A stretch of 50,019 nt of DNA from Chloroflexi bacterium OHK40 (GTDB lineage: Bacteria > Chloroflexota > Chloroflexia > Chloroflexales > Chloroflexaceae): contig SFCB01000284.1 of assembly GCA_004367505.1 (NCBI GenBank), positions 1 to 50,019 on the forward strand, written 5' to 3'. The notes beneath the pieces are model-generated. The model saw nothing but the letters and a program-made list of their open reading frames with translations, was not told where the DNA came from and ran no database searches. Positions 8,545 through 15,911 of this stretch are shown piece by piece. The first letter of the stretch is position 1, and every line of letters begins with the position of its first letter. A program made the position numbers and the translations under genes.

Positions 8545-9141
8545 ATGCACCTCGACTACACCCTGGCCACTGAGCACCTGTGCGCCGCCGACCCGGTGCT
8601 GGGCGCGCTGATCGCCCGGATCGGGCCGGTCGAACTCCAGCCGACGGGGCACAGCTTTGCCACCCTGGCCAGCGCGATCGTCTCGCAGCAGATCTCGGTG
8701 CAGGCCGCCGCCGCGATCATGCGGCGCCTGGAGGCGACTGCGGGCACCATCACGCCCGAAGCGATCCTGGCCACCTCCCCGGAGAACCTACGGGCGGCCG
8801 GCCTCTCCACGGCGAAAGCGGGCTACCTGCTCGACCTGGCGGCCCGCGCCGTTGCCGGCGCATTCGACACCCTGCCCACCCTCAGCGACGAAGCGGCGAT
8901 CGCCAGGCTCACCGCCGTGAAGGGCATCGGCCTCTGGACGGCCGAGATCTACCTCTTATTCGCCCTTGGGCGGCCCGACATCCTCCCCGCCGGCGACCTC
9001 GGCCTGCGCTACGCCATCCACCGCTTCTACGAACGCCCCGCGCCGCCCACCCCGGCGGAGGTGCGCGCCCTTGGCGAGCCCTGGCGGCCCTACCGCAGCA
9101 TCGCCGCCTGGTACCTCTGGCGGGCCCGACGTCACCTCTAA
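8545..9141 (+). CDS. DNA-3-methyladenine glycosylase II (AlkA-type, HhH-GPD)
   Basis: This 198-residue enzyme belongs to the HhH-GPD superfamily of base-excision glycosylases that remove alkylated bases. The helix-hairpin-helix is LTAVKGIGLWTAEIYLLFALGRPD (about 122-145), followed by the glycine-proline loop and the catalytic Asp151 in PAGDLGLRYA. The N-terminal part SFATLASAIVSQQISVQAAAAIMRRL is typical of bacterial AlkA lacking the extra N-terminal domain. No FeS-cluster cysteines are present, which excludes Nth/MutY. I prefer the ATG at 8545, where the conserved fold begins and a TGGAG lies upstream. It is divergent from selB. Confidence 0.9.
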   Translation: MHLDYTLATEHLCAADPVLGALIARIGPVELQPTGHSFATLASAIVSQQISVQAAAAIMRRLEATAGTITPEAILATSPENLRAAGLSTAKAGYLLDLAARAVAGAFDTLPTLSDEAAIARLTAVKGIGLWTAEIYLLFALGRPDILPAGDLGLRYAIHRFYERPAPPTPAEVRALGEPWRPYRSIAAWYLWRARRHL

Positions 9142-9218
9142 AGCCCCCTCATCCTGCCCCTGCGCGTGCGCGCCTTCGTGCTCGTCACCTTCATGTTCGT
9201 CGGGGGCCGCAATAAGCT

Positions 9219-9247
9219 TTGCATTCCGTACTATCTCGTGCTATGAT
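9219..9247 (+). promoter_or_regulatory. Sigma-70-like promoter for rph
   Basis: TTGCAT and TATGAT are separated by exactly 17 bases. The predicted start near 9254 gives a leader of about 20 bases that includes the AAGGAG ribosome site. This is one of the clearest promoters in the window. Confidence 0.75.
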
Positions 9248-9273
9248 ATGTCAACACCGAAGGAGCGCATGCC

Positions 9274-9987
9274 ATGGAACGCCGCGCGGGCCGCCGGCAC
9301 GATCAACTCCGCCCTCTGGCGATCACACCTGGGGCCGCGCCCTATGCCGAAGGTTCGGCGCTGATCGTCTGCGGCGACACGCGAGTGCTCTGCGCCGCGA
9401 GCGTCGAGGAGTCGCTGCCGGGGTGGCTACGGGGCCAGGGGCGCGGTTGGGTCACCGGCGAGTACGCGCTACTTCCACGGGCCACCCTCACCCGCAATCG
9501 GCGCGAGCGGGCCGGCGCCAGTGGGCGCACCCAGGAGATCCAGCGCCTGATCGGTCGCTCCCTGCGCGCCGCAGTCGACCTGGAGGCCCTCGGCGAGCGC
9601 ACCATCACTGTTGACTGCGACGTCTTGCAGGCCGACGGGGGCACCCGCACCGCAGCGATCACCGGCGGCTACGTGGCCCTCGCCCTGGCGTGCGCCCGCC
9701 TCGTCGCCGAGGGCAAGCTCGCCACCAGCCCGATCATCCGCGCCGTGGCGGCTGTCAGCGCCGGTGTGGTAGGTGGCACGCTCATGCTCGACCTGGACTA
9801 CACCGAGGACAGCAGCGCCGACATGGACTGCAACGTCGTCATGACCGATACCGGCGCCTTCGTCGAGGTGCAGGCCACCGCCGAGGGTGAGCCCGTGCCC
9901 CCCACGGCGCTCAATGCCCTGCTTGAGCTAGCAGCCGGCGGAGTAGCGCAACTCCTTGCCGCGCAGCGGGAGGCGCTGGGAATGTAA
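9274..9987 (+). CDS. rph: Ribonuclease PH
   Basis: RNase PH is a phosphate-dependent 3'-5' exonuclease that trims the 3' trailer of tRNA precursors and forms a hexameric ring. The 237-residue product has the usual length and the family blocks [73 protein letters not shown] and [19 protein letters not shown]. The ATG is preceded by AAGGAG. The following TPR gene begins 24 bases after the stop and is probably co-transcribed. In many bacteria rph adjoins rdgB; here rdgB is 20 kb away on the other strand. Confidence 0.96.
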   Translation: MERRAGRRHDQLRPLAITPGAAPYAEGSALIVCGDTRVLCAASVEESLPGWLRGQGRGWVTGEYALLPRATLTRNRRERAGASGRTQEIQRLIGRSLRAAVDLEALGERTITVDCDVLQADGGTRTAAITGGYVALALACARLVAEGKLATSPIIRAVAAVSAGVVGGTLMLDLDYTEDSSADMDCNVVMTDTGAFVEVQATAEGEPVPPTALNALLELAAGGVAQLLAAQREALGM

Positions 9988-10011
9988 CGCCGCATCGAAA
10001 GCGAGCACGCC

Positions 10012-11244
10012 ATGCACGACGACCAGGCACGCGAGATCGCGCTGCGCCACCTTCAGCAGGGCCTTGCCCTGGAGCAGGCCAACCGTATGGCCGAGGCCGT
10101 TGAGCACTATCGGCAGGCGATCGCCGGCAACCCCCATCTTTGTGACGCCCACAACGCCCTCGGCCTCTACTACCAGCGCAGCGGCCTCCTCGCCAAGGCC
10201 GCCGACGAGTTCCGGATCGTGGCCGGCCTGGAGGGCGACTTTCTCGCCTACTTCAACCTCGGTTACGTCCTCGTCGAGCTCGAACGCTACGACGAGGCCC
10301 TGGATGCCTTTGGCCACTGCCTCGCCCTCGCCCCCGACGACACCGCCACCCACTTCGAGCTCGCGCTCATCCACCTGCTCCGTGGCGAGTACCAGCAGTC
10401 GCTGGAGCGGCTCCAGCTACCCCTGCGCTGCTACCCCGACGACTGGGAAGTCCACAACATGCACGGGCGCTGCCTGCTCGGGCTGCGCCGCTATGACGAG
10501 GCCACCGCCGCCTTCGGGCGGGCCCTGGTGCTCGCCAACTCGGTCCTCGCCCAGGCCGAGATCGTCGACAACCTTGCCACGGTGGAGCGCCACCGCGAAT
10601 TTCGCAGCCTCACCAGCCTCAAAGATCAACTCTACGCCCAGGAGGGCGTGATCTACCTCGGCACCGCCACCGACGACGGGCTCCAGGTGAGCGAGGCAGC
10701 CGACTTCCACTTCAGCTTCGCCGACATCGCGACGACCCTGCAGCGCCTGAAGGCTCTGGCGGCAAGTGCCGGCTGGCGCTTTAGCGCCGCGATCGCCGCC
10801 GATACCCTGGCTCGCCCCCTCGCCGAGGCCGTGGCCCGCATGCTCGATATCCCGCTGCGCCGCGCCGAGGATCTCACCCCCGCCGATCGGGCCTTGCTCG
10901 TCTTCGCGGTGGCCAGAGAGGCCGAGCTGTTGTTGCTCACCCTGGAGCGGCTTCCCTGCCCGGCCACGGCCTTCTGCCTCGGCCTGAACTGGCTTCGCTA
11001 CACGCGGGTGCTGCCCGACGTGGTCGGCGTGACGGTGCGCGGCACCTGTAGCGTGCCCTGGGAAGCCTCCCTGCGCCGCCTGCGCGCCGATGGTGCCCCC
11101 GCGCCGGTGGTGAGCGCCGCTGTGGCTGCGGCGGCCGCCCAGATCAGCCAGGCCGTGCGCGATACGCCCCTGGACCCGAACCTCCCCCGCCAGATCCGCT
11201 ACTATACCCGCACCCATCGCCGCGTCAATGTGAGCGCGTCCTAG
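10012..11244 (+). CDS. Tetratricopeptide-repeat protein of unknown function
   Basis: A 410-residue protein whose first half (about residues 5-180) contains at least four tetratricopeptide repeats, for example ALRHLQQGLALEQANRMAEA, AHNALGLYYQRSGLLAKAAD, AYFNLGYVLVELERYDEALD and EVHNMHGRCLLGLRRYDEAT. The second half (about 190-410) is a separate alanine- and leucine-rich region. It includes EAELLLLTLERLPCPATAFCLGLNWLRYTRV and is not a family I recognise. There is no signal peptide or membrane segment, so it is probably a cytoplasmic scaffold. It follows rph closely; that spacing is the only functional hint. Confidence 0.85.
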   Translation: MHDDQAREIALRHLQQGLALEQANRMAEAVEHYRQAIAGNPHLCDAHNALGLYYQRSGLLAKAADEFRIVAGLEGDFLAYFNLGYVLVELERYDEALDAFGHCLALAPDDTATHFELALIHLLRGEYQQSLERLQLPLRCYPDDWEVHNMHGRCLLGLRRYDEATAAFGRALVLANSVLAQAEIVDNLATVERHREFRSLTSLKDQLYAQEGVIYLGTATDDGLQVSEAADFHFSFADIATTLQRLKALAASAGWRFSAAIAADTLARPLAEAVARMLDIPLRRAEDLTPADRALLVFAVAREAELLLLTLERLPCPATAFCLGLNWLRYTRVLPDVVGVTVRGTCSVPWEASLRRLRADGAPAPVVSAAVAAAAAQISQAVRDTPLDPNLPRQIRYYTRTHRRVNVSAS

Positions 11245-11254
11245 CTCCGTGCTA

Positions 11255-11283
11255 TTGACGCCTACACGATTCCGTGATATGCT
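11255..11283 (+). promoter_or_regulatory. Sigma-70-like promoter for uvsE
   Basis: TTGACG is followed after 17 bases by TATGCT. The start near 11290 gives a leader of about 23 bases. The promoter begins 10 bases after the TPR gene stop, so uvsE can be expressed on its own. Confidence 0.75.
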
Positions 11284-11312
11284 CTACCTGTTATCGGCTA
11301 TCACGGGTTCGT

Positions 11313-12239
11313 ATGATCAGGCTCGGCTTTGCGGTTCGTGCCCCGGAGCACCCGGATCTGGCCAGCATTGGGCGGGCCGTGCCGCACCTGAGTGTGGCCC
11401 TGGCCCATCTGGCCGATATGCTTAGCTACGTCGAGCGGGCAGGCATTCGCTTCTACCGGGCTGTATTGCCCCCGCCCAGGGGCGGGTTCGCCGAGATCGA
11501 GGCCTGCGCCGGGCAGCTAGAGGCGCTGGCCGAGCGGCTCGCCCTGGCAGGGATACGCCTCGGCACGCACCTGCCACCCGGCCTGCCGCTCTGCGCCGCC
11601 GACGAGGCCCGGGCGGGGGAGGCAATGGCGGCCATCGAGCTTACCGCCGCCCTGCTCGAGGCTCTGGACGGGCGCCAACCACCCGCCCCACCCGAGGCCA
11701 CCATGGTCGCGCATCTGGGTGCGCCCGCCGGGGATGATACGGCCAGCGCGCGCTTCGCCACCCGCTACCACAGCCTCTCGGCCCGCGCCCGGGCGCGCCT
11801 GGCGCTGGAGCACGATGCGGCAGGCACCAGCCTGGGGCGCCTGCTGGCCCTCCATCAGCGCTGCGGCGTGCCGATCGTCTTCGATGCGCTCCACTGGGAG
11901 CTTTACAACCCGGAGCGGCTGCCGCTCGGGCTGGCTCTTGGCCTGGCCCTCGCCACCTGGCCACCGGGTGCGCGGGCCGAGGTACACCTGAGTAGCCAGC
12001 GCAGCGAGGCTCATCTCTTGCCCGGCCGGGCCGGCGCGCCAGCGCGGGTGCTGCCACCCCGGCCCGGGCAACACGCCGACTTTATCGCCCCGGGCGACCT
12101 TGAGCGCCTGCTGCGGGCCGCCAGCGGCCTCCCCCCCTTCGACCTCATGCTGGAGGCCAAGGCGGGCGACATGGCCCTCCGGCGTCTGCGCACGGAGCTC
12201 GCCCGCCGGAGCCCCGAGCTCGCAGTGCGGCTGGGGTAG
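11313..12239 (+). CDS. uvsE: UV DNA damage endonuclease (UvsE/UVDE family)
   Basis: UvsE nicks DNA immediately 5' of UV photoproducts and some other lesions, starting a repair route independent of UvrABC. The 308-residue protein has the TIM-barrel metal-ligand pattern of the family: LGFAV at the N-terminus, GIRFYRAVLPPP, THLPPGLPL, MVAHLGAPAGDDTASARF, LALEHD, VFDALHWEL, EVHLSSQ, GQHADFI and the final FDLMLEAKAGDMALRRL. Sequence between motifs is divergent and rich in Ala and Leu. The ATG at 11313 is used because it opens the conserved MIRLGFAV strand and fits the promoter. A function in photoproduct repair suits a sunlit or phototrophic relative, but that is inference. Confidence 0.87.
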   Translation: MIRLGFAVRAPEHPDLASIGRAVPHLSVALAHLADMLSYVERAGIRFYRAVLPPPRGGFAEIEACAGQLEALAERLALAGIRLGTHLPPGLPLCAADEARAGEAMAAIELTAALLEALDGRQPPAPPEATMVAHLGAPAGDDTASARFATRYHSLSARARARLALEHDAAGTSLGRLLALHQRCGVPIVFDALHWELYNPERLPLGLALGLALATWPPGARAEVHLSSQRSEAHLLPGRAGAPARVLPPRPGQHADFIAPGDLERLLRAASGLPPFDLMLEAKAGDMALRRLRTELARRSPELAVRLG

Positions 12240-12243
12240 ACCA

Positions 12244-12252
12244 TGCTATAAT
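12244..12252 (+). promoter_or_regulatory. Extended -10 promoter for the cyclophilin gene
   Basis: TGC-TATAAT is a perfect extended -10 element with only a weak -35 region (overlapping the uvsE 3' end). The expected transcript starts near 12259 and has a leader of about 70 bases. Confidence 0.6.
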
Positions 12253-12329
12253 GGCGTCACTGTACGGGCGCACCATCGTGTGCGCCCCCACTGTGTCAGC
12301 CCCACCGAGACCTTGACGGAGCACTACCC

Positions 12330-13103
12330 GTGAGCCAGCCCCGCCCCAAAGGCAAGCAACCAGCCCCTGCCTCTAGCCCTCTGCCGGGCATCCTTTCGGC
12401 CGTCGTCGTCCTGCTGGTGCTCGGCCTGGTGGCCGGCCTCCTGATCAGCCGCGCTGGTGACACCTCAAACACCCAGGCCACAGCCGTAGCACCGGTTGCC
12501 ACCGAGAGCGCGGCACTCCCCACGGCCCCCGCCGCTGAGCTACCCACGGCCGGTCTACCACCCGATACTCTGCCGACGGCCACCACCTATACCTATAGCG
12601 CCCCACCACCGATGACGATCGACCCGGCCGGAGAGTACATCGCCACGATCGCCACCCCCCGTGGCGATATCGTCATCGAGCTCCTGCCCGAGATCGCCCC
12701 CCAGACGGTGAACAGCTTCGTCTTCCTGGCCAGGCAGAACTTCTACAATGGCCTCACCTGGCACCGCGTACTGCCCGGGTTCATGGCTCAGGGCGGCGAC
12801 CCGACGGGCACCGGCACTGGCGGTCCTGGCTACACCATCCCCGCCGAGTTCACCAACGAGCTAACCTTCGATGGCCCTGGCGTGGTGGCCATGGCCCGCT
12901 CGGCGGACCCGGACAGTGCCGGCTCGCAGTTTTTCATTACCACCGCTGCCGCGCCCTTTCTGAACGGCCAGTACACCATCTTCGGCCGGGTGATCGAGGG
13001 CCAGGAGATCGTCGATGGCATCCCCCTGCGGGACCCGGACAACCCCGCCGATCTCACTCGCCCCGGCGAGACGATCCTCAGCATTACGATCACCGAGCAG
13101 TAG
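12330..13103 (+). CDS. Membrane-anchored cyclophilin-type peptidyl-prolyl isomerase
   Basis: A 257-residue protein starting at GTG, with GGAG 8 bases upstream. Residues 21-41 form a single hydrophobic segment (ILSAVVVLLVLGLVAGLLISR) that acts as signal anchor or uncleaved signal. A Thr/Ala/Pro-rich linker follows (about 45-95). The cyclophilin domain (about 100-257) has the catalytic Arg block LTWHRVLPGFMAQGGDPTGTG, then GGPGY, GSQFFITT and LNGQYTIFGRVIEG. It would assist folding of exported proteins at the outer face of the cytoplasmic membrane by catalysing prolyl cis-trans isomerisation. The gene ends just before a strong hairpin shared with the convergent cluster. Confidence 0.93.
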   Translation: MSQPRPKGKQPAPASSPLPGILSAVVVLLVLGLVAGLLISRAGDTSNTQATAVAPVATESAALPTAPAAELPTAGLPPDTLPTATTYTYSAPPPMTIDPAGEYIATIATPRGDIVIELLPEIAPQTVNSFVFLARQNFYNGLTWHRVLPGFMAQGGDPTGTGTGGPGYTIPAEFTNELTFDGPGVVAMARSADPDSAGSQFFITTAAAPFLNGQYTIFGRVIEGQEIVDGIPLRDPDNPADLTRPGETILSITITEQ

Positions 13104-13115
13104 CGCGCTACACAG

Positions 13116-13150
13116 AACGCCCGCCTGGCATCAGGTGCCAGGCGGGCGTT
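13116..13150. terminator. Bidirectional hairpin terminator
   Basis: A perfect 15-base-pair stem (AACGCCCGCCTGGCA and its complement) with a 5-base loop lies between the convergent cyclophilin and MutL-like genes. The stem ends in TT on the plus strand and the arms begin with AA, giving a short U tract in both directions. The symmetric position between two stop codons supports termination for both. Confidence 0.82.
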
Positions 13151-13163
13151 CCTGTTCTCGTGC

Positions 13164-15224
13164 CTACTTCCTGCGCCCAAACAGCCCGCGCCGCTTCGGC
13201 GGCTCCACCGTCTGCCGCAATGCGTCCAGGTCGGAGTCGAACCCGCGAGCGGCGGGCTGTGGGGCGCGCTCCTGCGCCCGCAGCTCATCGAGCGAAATGC
13301 GCCGCCCGGCTGGCGCCGCTCCCACCTCGCCCACCGGCTCGTCCCGCCCGGCAGCTGGGGCGACCGGCACCACCTCCAGCGGCTCCGACGCAAGCGGCTC
13401 CGTGTCGCCGTAGGGGCTCCCACCCTGCTCCACACCCAAAGCCACCAGCCATTCCCAGATCAGGCCGCGGCGCTCACGTGACTCCTCCGGCAAGGCGAGC
13501 GGCCGGCCACGCGCGTCGATCACCACGCCAAGCACGCTCCCGGCCACATCGCCGCCCTCCGAGGAGACGGTCTCACCGGGGGCTGCGGAGCCGATCTGTA
13601 CCCCCGCCGCCGGCCGCAGGGTGATGCGCCCGTAGCGGCCCGGCGGCAGCGCCAGGCGCGCGATCTCGCCGTGGCGCACCACCCGCTGCTCGCTACGCCC
13701 GCCGAGCACGCGCAACTCGACCTCGAGCACCACCTCGCCGCGCCGGCCTTCGCCGAGCGGCACGATCACGCTCGCCAGCGGTGTGTTGCGCAGCAGGTCG
13801 CGATCGACCACGGTCACCGCCGCGTCGGCGTCCAGGCCGGCAAGGGCACCACCCACCGGCAGGAGCCCGAGCATATCGAGGTAGACATCAAGAACCGGGT
13901 GCTCATGGGCACCACCAGGCTCCAGGGCATCGAGCAGTGTTAGCAGCGCCAGGCCTGGCTGGGGCGCGTGAGCGAGCACGCCCCCGCCGGCCAGCAGCCA
14001 GTCGTAGTCGCCCACGGACGCCTCATCACTTAACGCCGCATAGGCGGCCCGCAGCGCCTCACGGGCCAGCGCGTGCTCGACGAGCAGATCCTCGCGACTG
14101 GCGGGGAGCAACTGCGGGCGCAGGGCCCGGTTGAGCAGGCGCTCGATCAACTCGGCCTCACCGATTGGGAAGGGCAGCCAGCGCGCGATTGGCCCAACCG
14201 AACCGCCCTCCAGCAACCCCGTCAGACCGTAGCCAATCCCGGTGGTGCCGAGCACCGCTGGGTGATAGCGCCCCGGCGCCGCATAGAAAGCCGACGTCGC
14301 GCTGGAACCGACATCGACGCTGAGGACGCGGCGGCCCGTACGCTCCGCCAGAAAGCGCGTCATCAGCCCCTCGACATCACAAACGGTGCGCACAGGCACG
14401 CGGCTCATGCGGCGCAGTGCTGGCAAGCCGGGTAGCCGGGGAAGGATCTGCTTCTCGTAGAGCCGCACCAACTCCTGCCGAGCCGGGTTCAGGTTGGCCC
14501 GATCCAACGCCGGGCGCAGATTGTCGACCACAAAGAGCTCTGCCCGGTCGGAGAGCGCGGCGATCACTTGCTCCCGGGCCAGACTATTGCCGGCATAGAT
14601 CACTGGCCGCGCCGTAAACTCCTGGCGTTGCTGGCCACTCGAGTCCACCCCGGTGCTGAGAGCCGTCAGCCCCACGATGTGGGCCAGCCGGTTGACTGCA
14701 TCGACCGCACCGCGCTCGAGGCCCCCGGCGATCAGCACAGCATCGGGCTGTAGGGTGAGCAGGCTCTCCACCTGGCGCTCGATCCACGACTGCTCAGCGG
14801 GGCCGAGGTTCATCTGGCCTGCCGCATCGTCGAGGGTCACTGTCTGGAGCAGGGAGGTATAGGTCGCCCGGCTCGCGTGAGTGGCGCTACGGGCCGAGAC
14901 ATCCCCAGCGATGGCGGTGATCACCAGCGCCATCGTGCCAGCCGCGCTGGTGACGGCCACGAACTGGTTCACGCCGTCGCGCTCGCTGTTCTGGGGCATG
15001 ATCAACTGGCCCTCGCGGAGCAACTGCCGGCCCGTCATCTCCGAGATCTGGGCCGTGGCTTCGAGGATGCCATAGAGCGCATTCTGGTACGGCGCCTCGA
15101 CGCTGCTGGTGGCCTCGGCGTGGCCGACCATGCGGCTCTCACCATCCACCTGGTCGATCAAGGTCACCCGGGTGATCTGGCTACCGATCTCGACCACCAG
15201 CACCGCCCCCATACTCTGCGCCAT
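13164..15224 (-). CDS. MutL/GlmL-like ASKHA-fold ATPase, last gene of the membrane cluster
   Basis: This 686-residue protein resembles the family annotated as glutamate mutase accessory protein MutL/GlmL (an actin/Hsp70-like ATPase), not mismatch-repair MutL. Two ASKHA phosphate loops are visible: VLVVEIGSQITRVTLID (about 8-24) and VLSVDVGSSATSAFYAAP (about 300-317). DAVLIAGGLERG near 161-172 and LLAGGGVLAHAPQPG further on are adenosine-type motifs. The last 150 residues are an unrelated beta-rich plus Pro/Glu-rich tail ending in a basic EPPKRRGLFGRRK. No B12-dependent mutase gene lies nearby, so a reactivase role is doubtful. It follows a multi-pass membrane gene by 24 bases and probably works with the cluster as a membrane-associated ATPase. 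Confidence 0.75.
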   Translation of the reverse strand: MAQSMGAVLVVEIGSQITRVTLIDQVDGESRMVGHAEATSSVEAPYQNALYGILEATAQISEMTGRQLLREGQLIMPQNSERDGVNQFVAVTSAAGTMALVITAIAGDVSARSATHASRATYTSLLQTVTLDDAAGQMNLGPAEQSWIERQVESLLTLQPDAVLIAGGLERGAVDAVNRLAHIVGLTALSTGVDSSGQQRQEFTARPVIYAGNSLAREQVIAALSDRAELFVVDNLRPALDRANLNPARQELVRLYEKQILPRLPGLPALRRMSRVPVRTVCDVEGLMTRFLAERTGRRVLSVDVGSSATSAFYAAPGRYHPAVLGTTGIGYGLTGLLEGGSVGPIARWLPFPIGEAELIERLLNRALRPQLLPASREDLLVEHALAREALRAAYAALSDEASVGDYDWLLAGGGVLAHAPQPGLALLTLLDALEPGGAHEHPVLDVYLDMLGLLPVGGALAGLDADAAVTVVDRDLLRNTPLASVIVPLGEGRRGEVVLEVELRVLGGRSEQRVVRHGEIARLALPPGRYGRITLRPAAGVQIGSAAPGETVSSEGGDVAGSVLGVVIDARGRPLALPEESRERRGLIWEWLVALGVEQGGSPYGDTEPLASEPLEVVPVAPAAGRDEPVGEVGAAPAGRRISLDELRAQERAPQPAARGFDSDLDALRQTVEPPKRRGLFGRRK

Positions 15225-15248
15225 AGCTATCGATCTCGCTTGCTGTTG

Positions 15249-15911
15249 TTACCCGAGCGGCGCTCGCAGCCAGTTTAGCAAAAACTCCAGCCGCGCGTTC
15301 AGCGCGGTGAGGTAGGTGAGTAGCGCCCCGGCCAGAAAGAACCCGAACGCGACCATCAGCAGCCAGCGGCCAAGCCGGGCCCCCGCCGCCACACCGCGCC
15401 CCAGGACCGTCTCACGCGGCACCGTAAAGTAGAAGGCACAGAGGGTGAGCACCACCCCGAAGACGAGGAGTGCGGTGCCAACCGCCTGAAGCGGATCGGC
15501 GCTCACGGGCCGCGCGGTGTCGAGCAACTGCGGCCCCAGGGTACCCACCAGGGCGCCACCAACGGCCAGGGCGGTGCCCACACCGAAGAGCAGCGCCAGC
15601 GGGATGTTGGCGAGCCAGGAGAGGGCCTGGCGGCGGGTCAGCCGTGTGAGCAGGAGCAGCCCGAGCAGCCATGGGACGAGCCGCAGCGTCAGCGCCACAG
15701 GGTTGCCGGCATCCCGCACAACGCCGAGTGCCGCCGGGCGCAACACCTGATGGTAGACCACCACGAAGGCGTAGCCAAGGGAGACGCCAACGAAGAGATA
15801 CTGCACAACCCGAAAGCCGGGGTTATCGCCGAAGAGCCGGCTAAAGACGAGCAGGGTGAGCAGCGCGGCGACTCCGCCGCCAAGCAGCGTGGCCAGGGCA
15901 TCCGGGCTCAT
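15249..15911 (-). CDS. Multi-pass membrane protein of unknown function
   Basis: A 220-residue integral membrane protein with about six hydrophobic segments, for example ATLLGGGVAALLTLLVFSRLF, YLFVGVSLGYAFVVVYHQVL, LVPWLLGLLLLTRL, IPLALLFGVGTALAVGGALVG, GTALLVFGVVLTLCAFYF and WLLMVAFGFFLAGALLTYL. I recognise no enzyme motif. Its start codon overlaps the stop of the WL(R)-repeat gene in an ATGA, and the MutL-like gene starts 24 bases after it, so the three are almost certainly made together. It could form the membrane channel or platform of a complex with its neighbours; that is inference from gene order. Confidence 0.8.
   Translation of the reverse strand: MSPDALATLLGGGVAALLTLLVFSRLFGDNPGFRVVQYLFVGVSLGYAFVVVYHQVLRPAALGVVRDAGNPVALTLRLVPWLLGLLLLTRLTRRQALSWLANIPLALLFGVGTALAVGGALVGTLGPQLLDTARPVSADPLQAVGTALLVFGVVLTLCAFYFTVPRETVLGRGVAAGARLGRWLLMVAFGFFLAGALLTYLTALNARLEFLLNWLRAPLG

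Noticed and set aside
13164-15224. DNA mismatch repair MutL
   Set aside because: The name MutL here refers to the glutamate-mutase-linked ATPase. The protein has ASKHA loops, not the GHKL ATPase motifs of mismatch-repair MutL.
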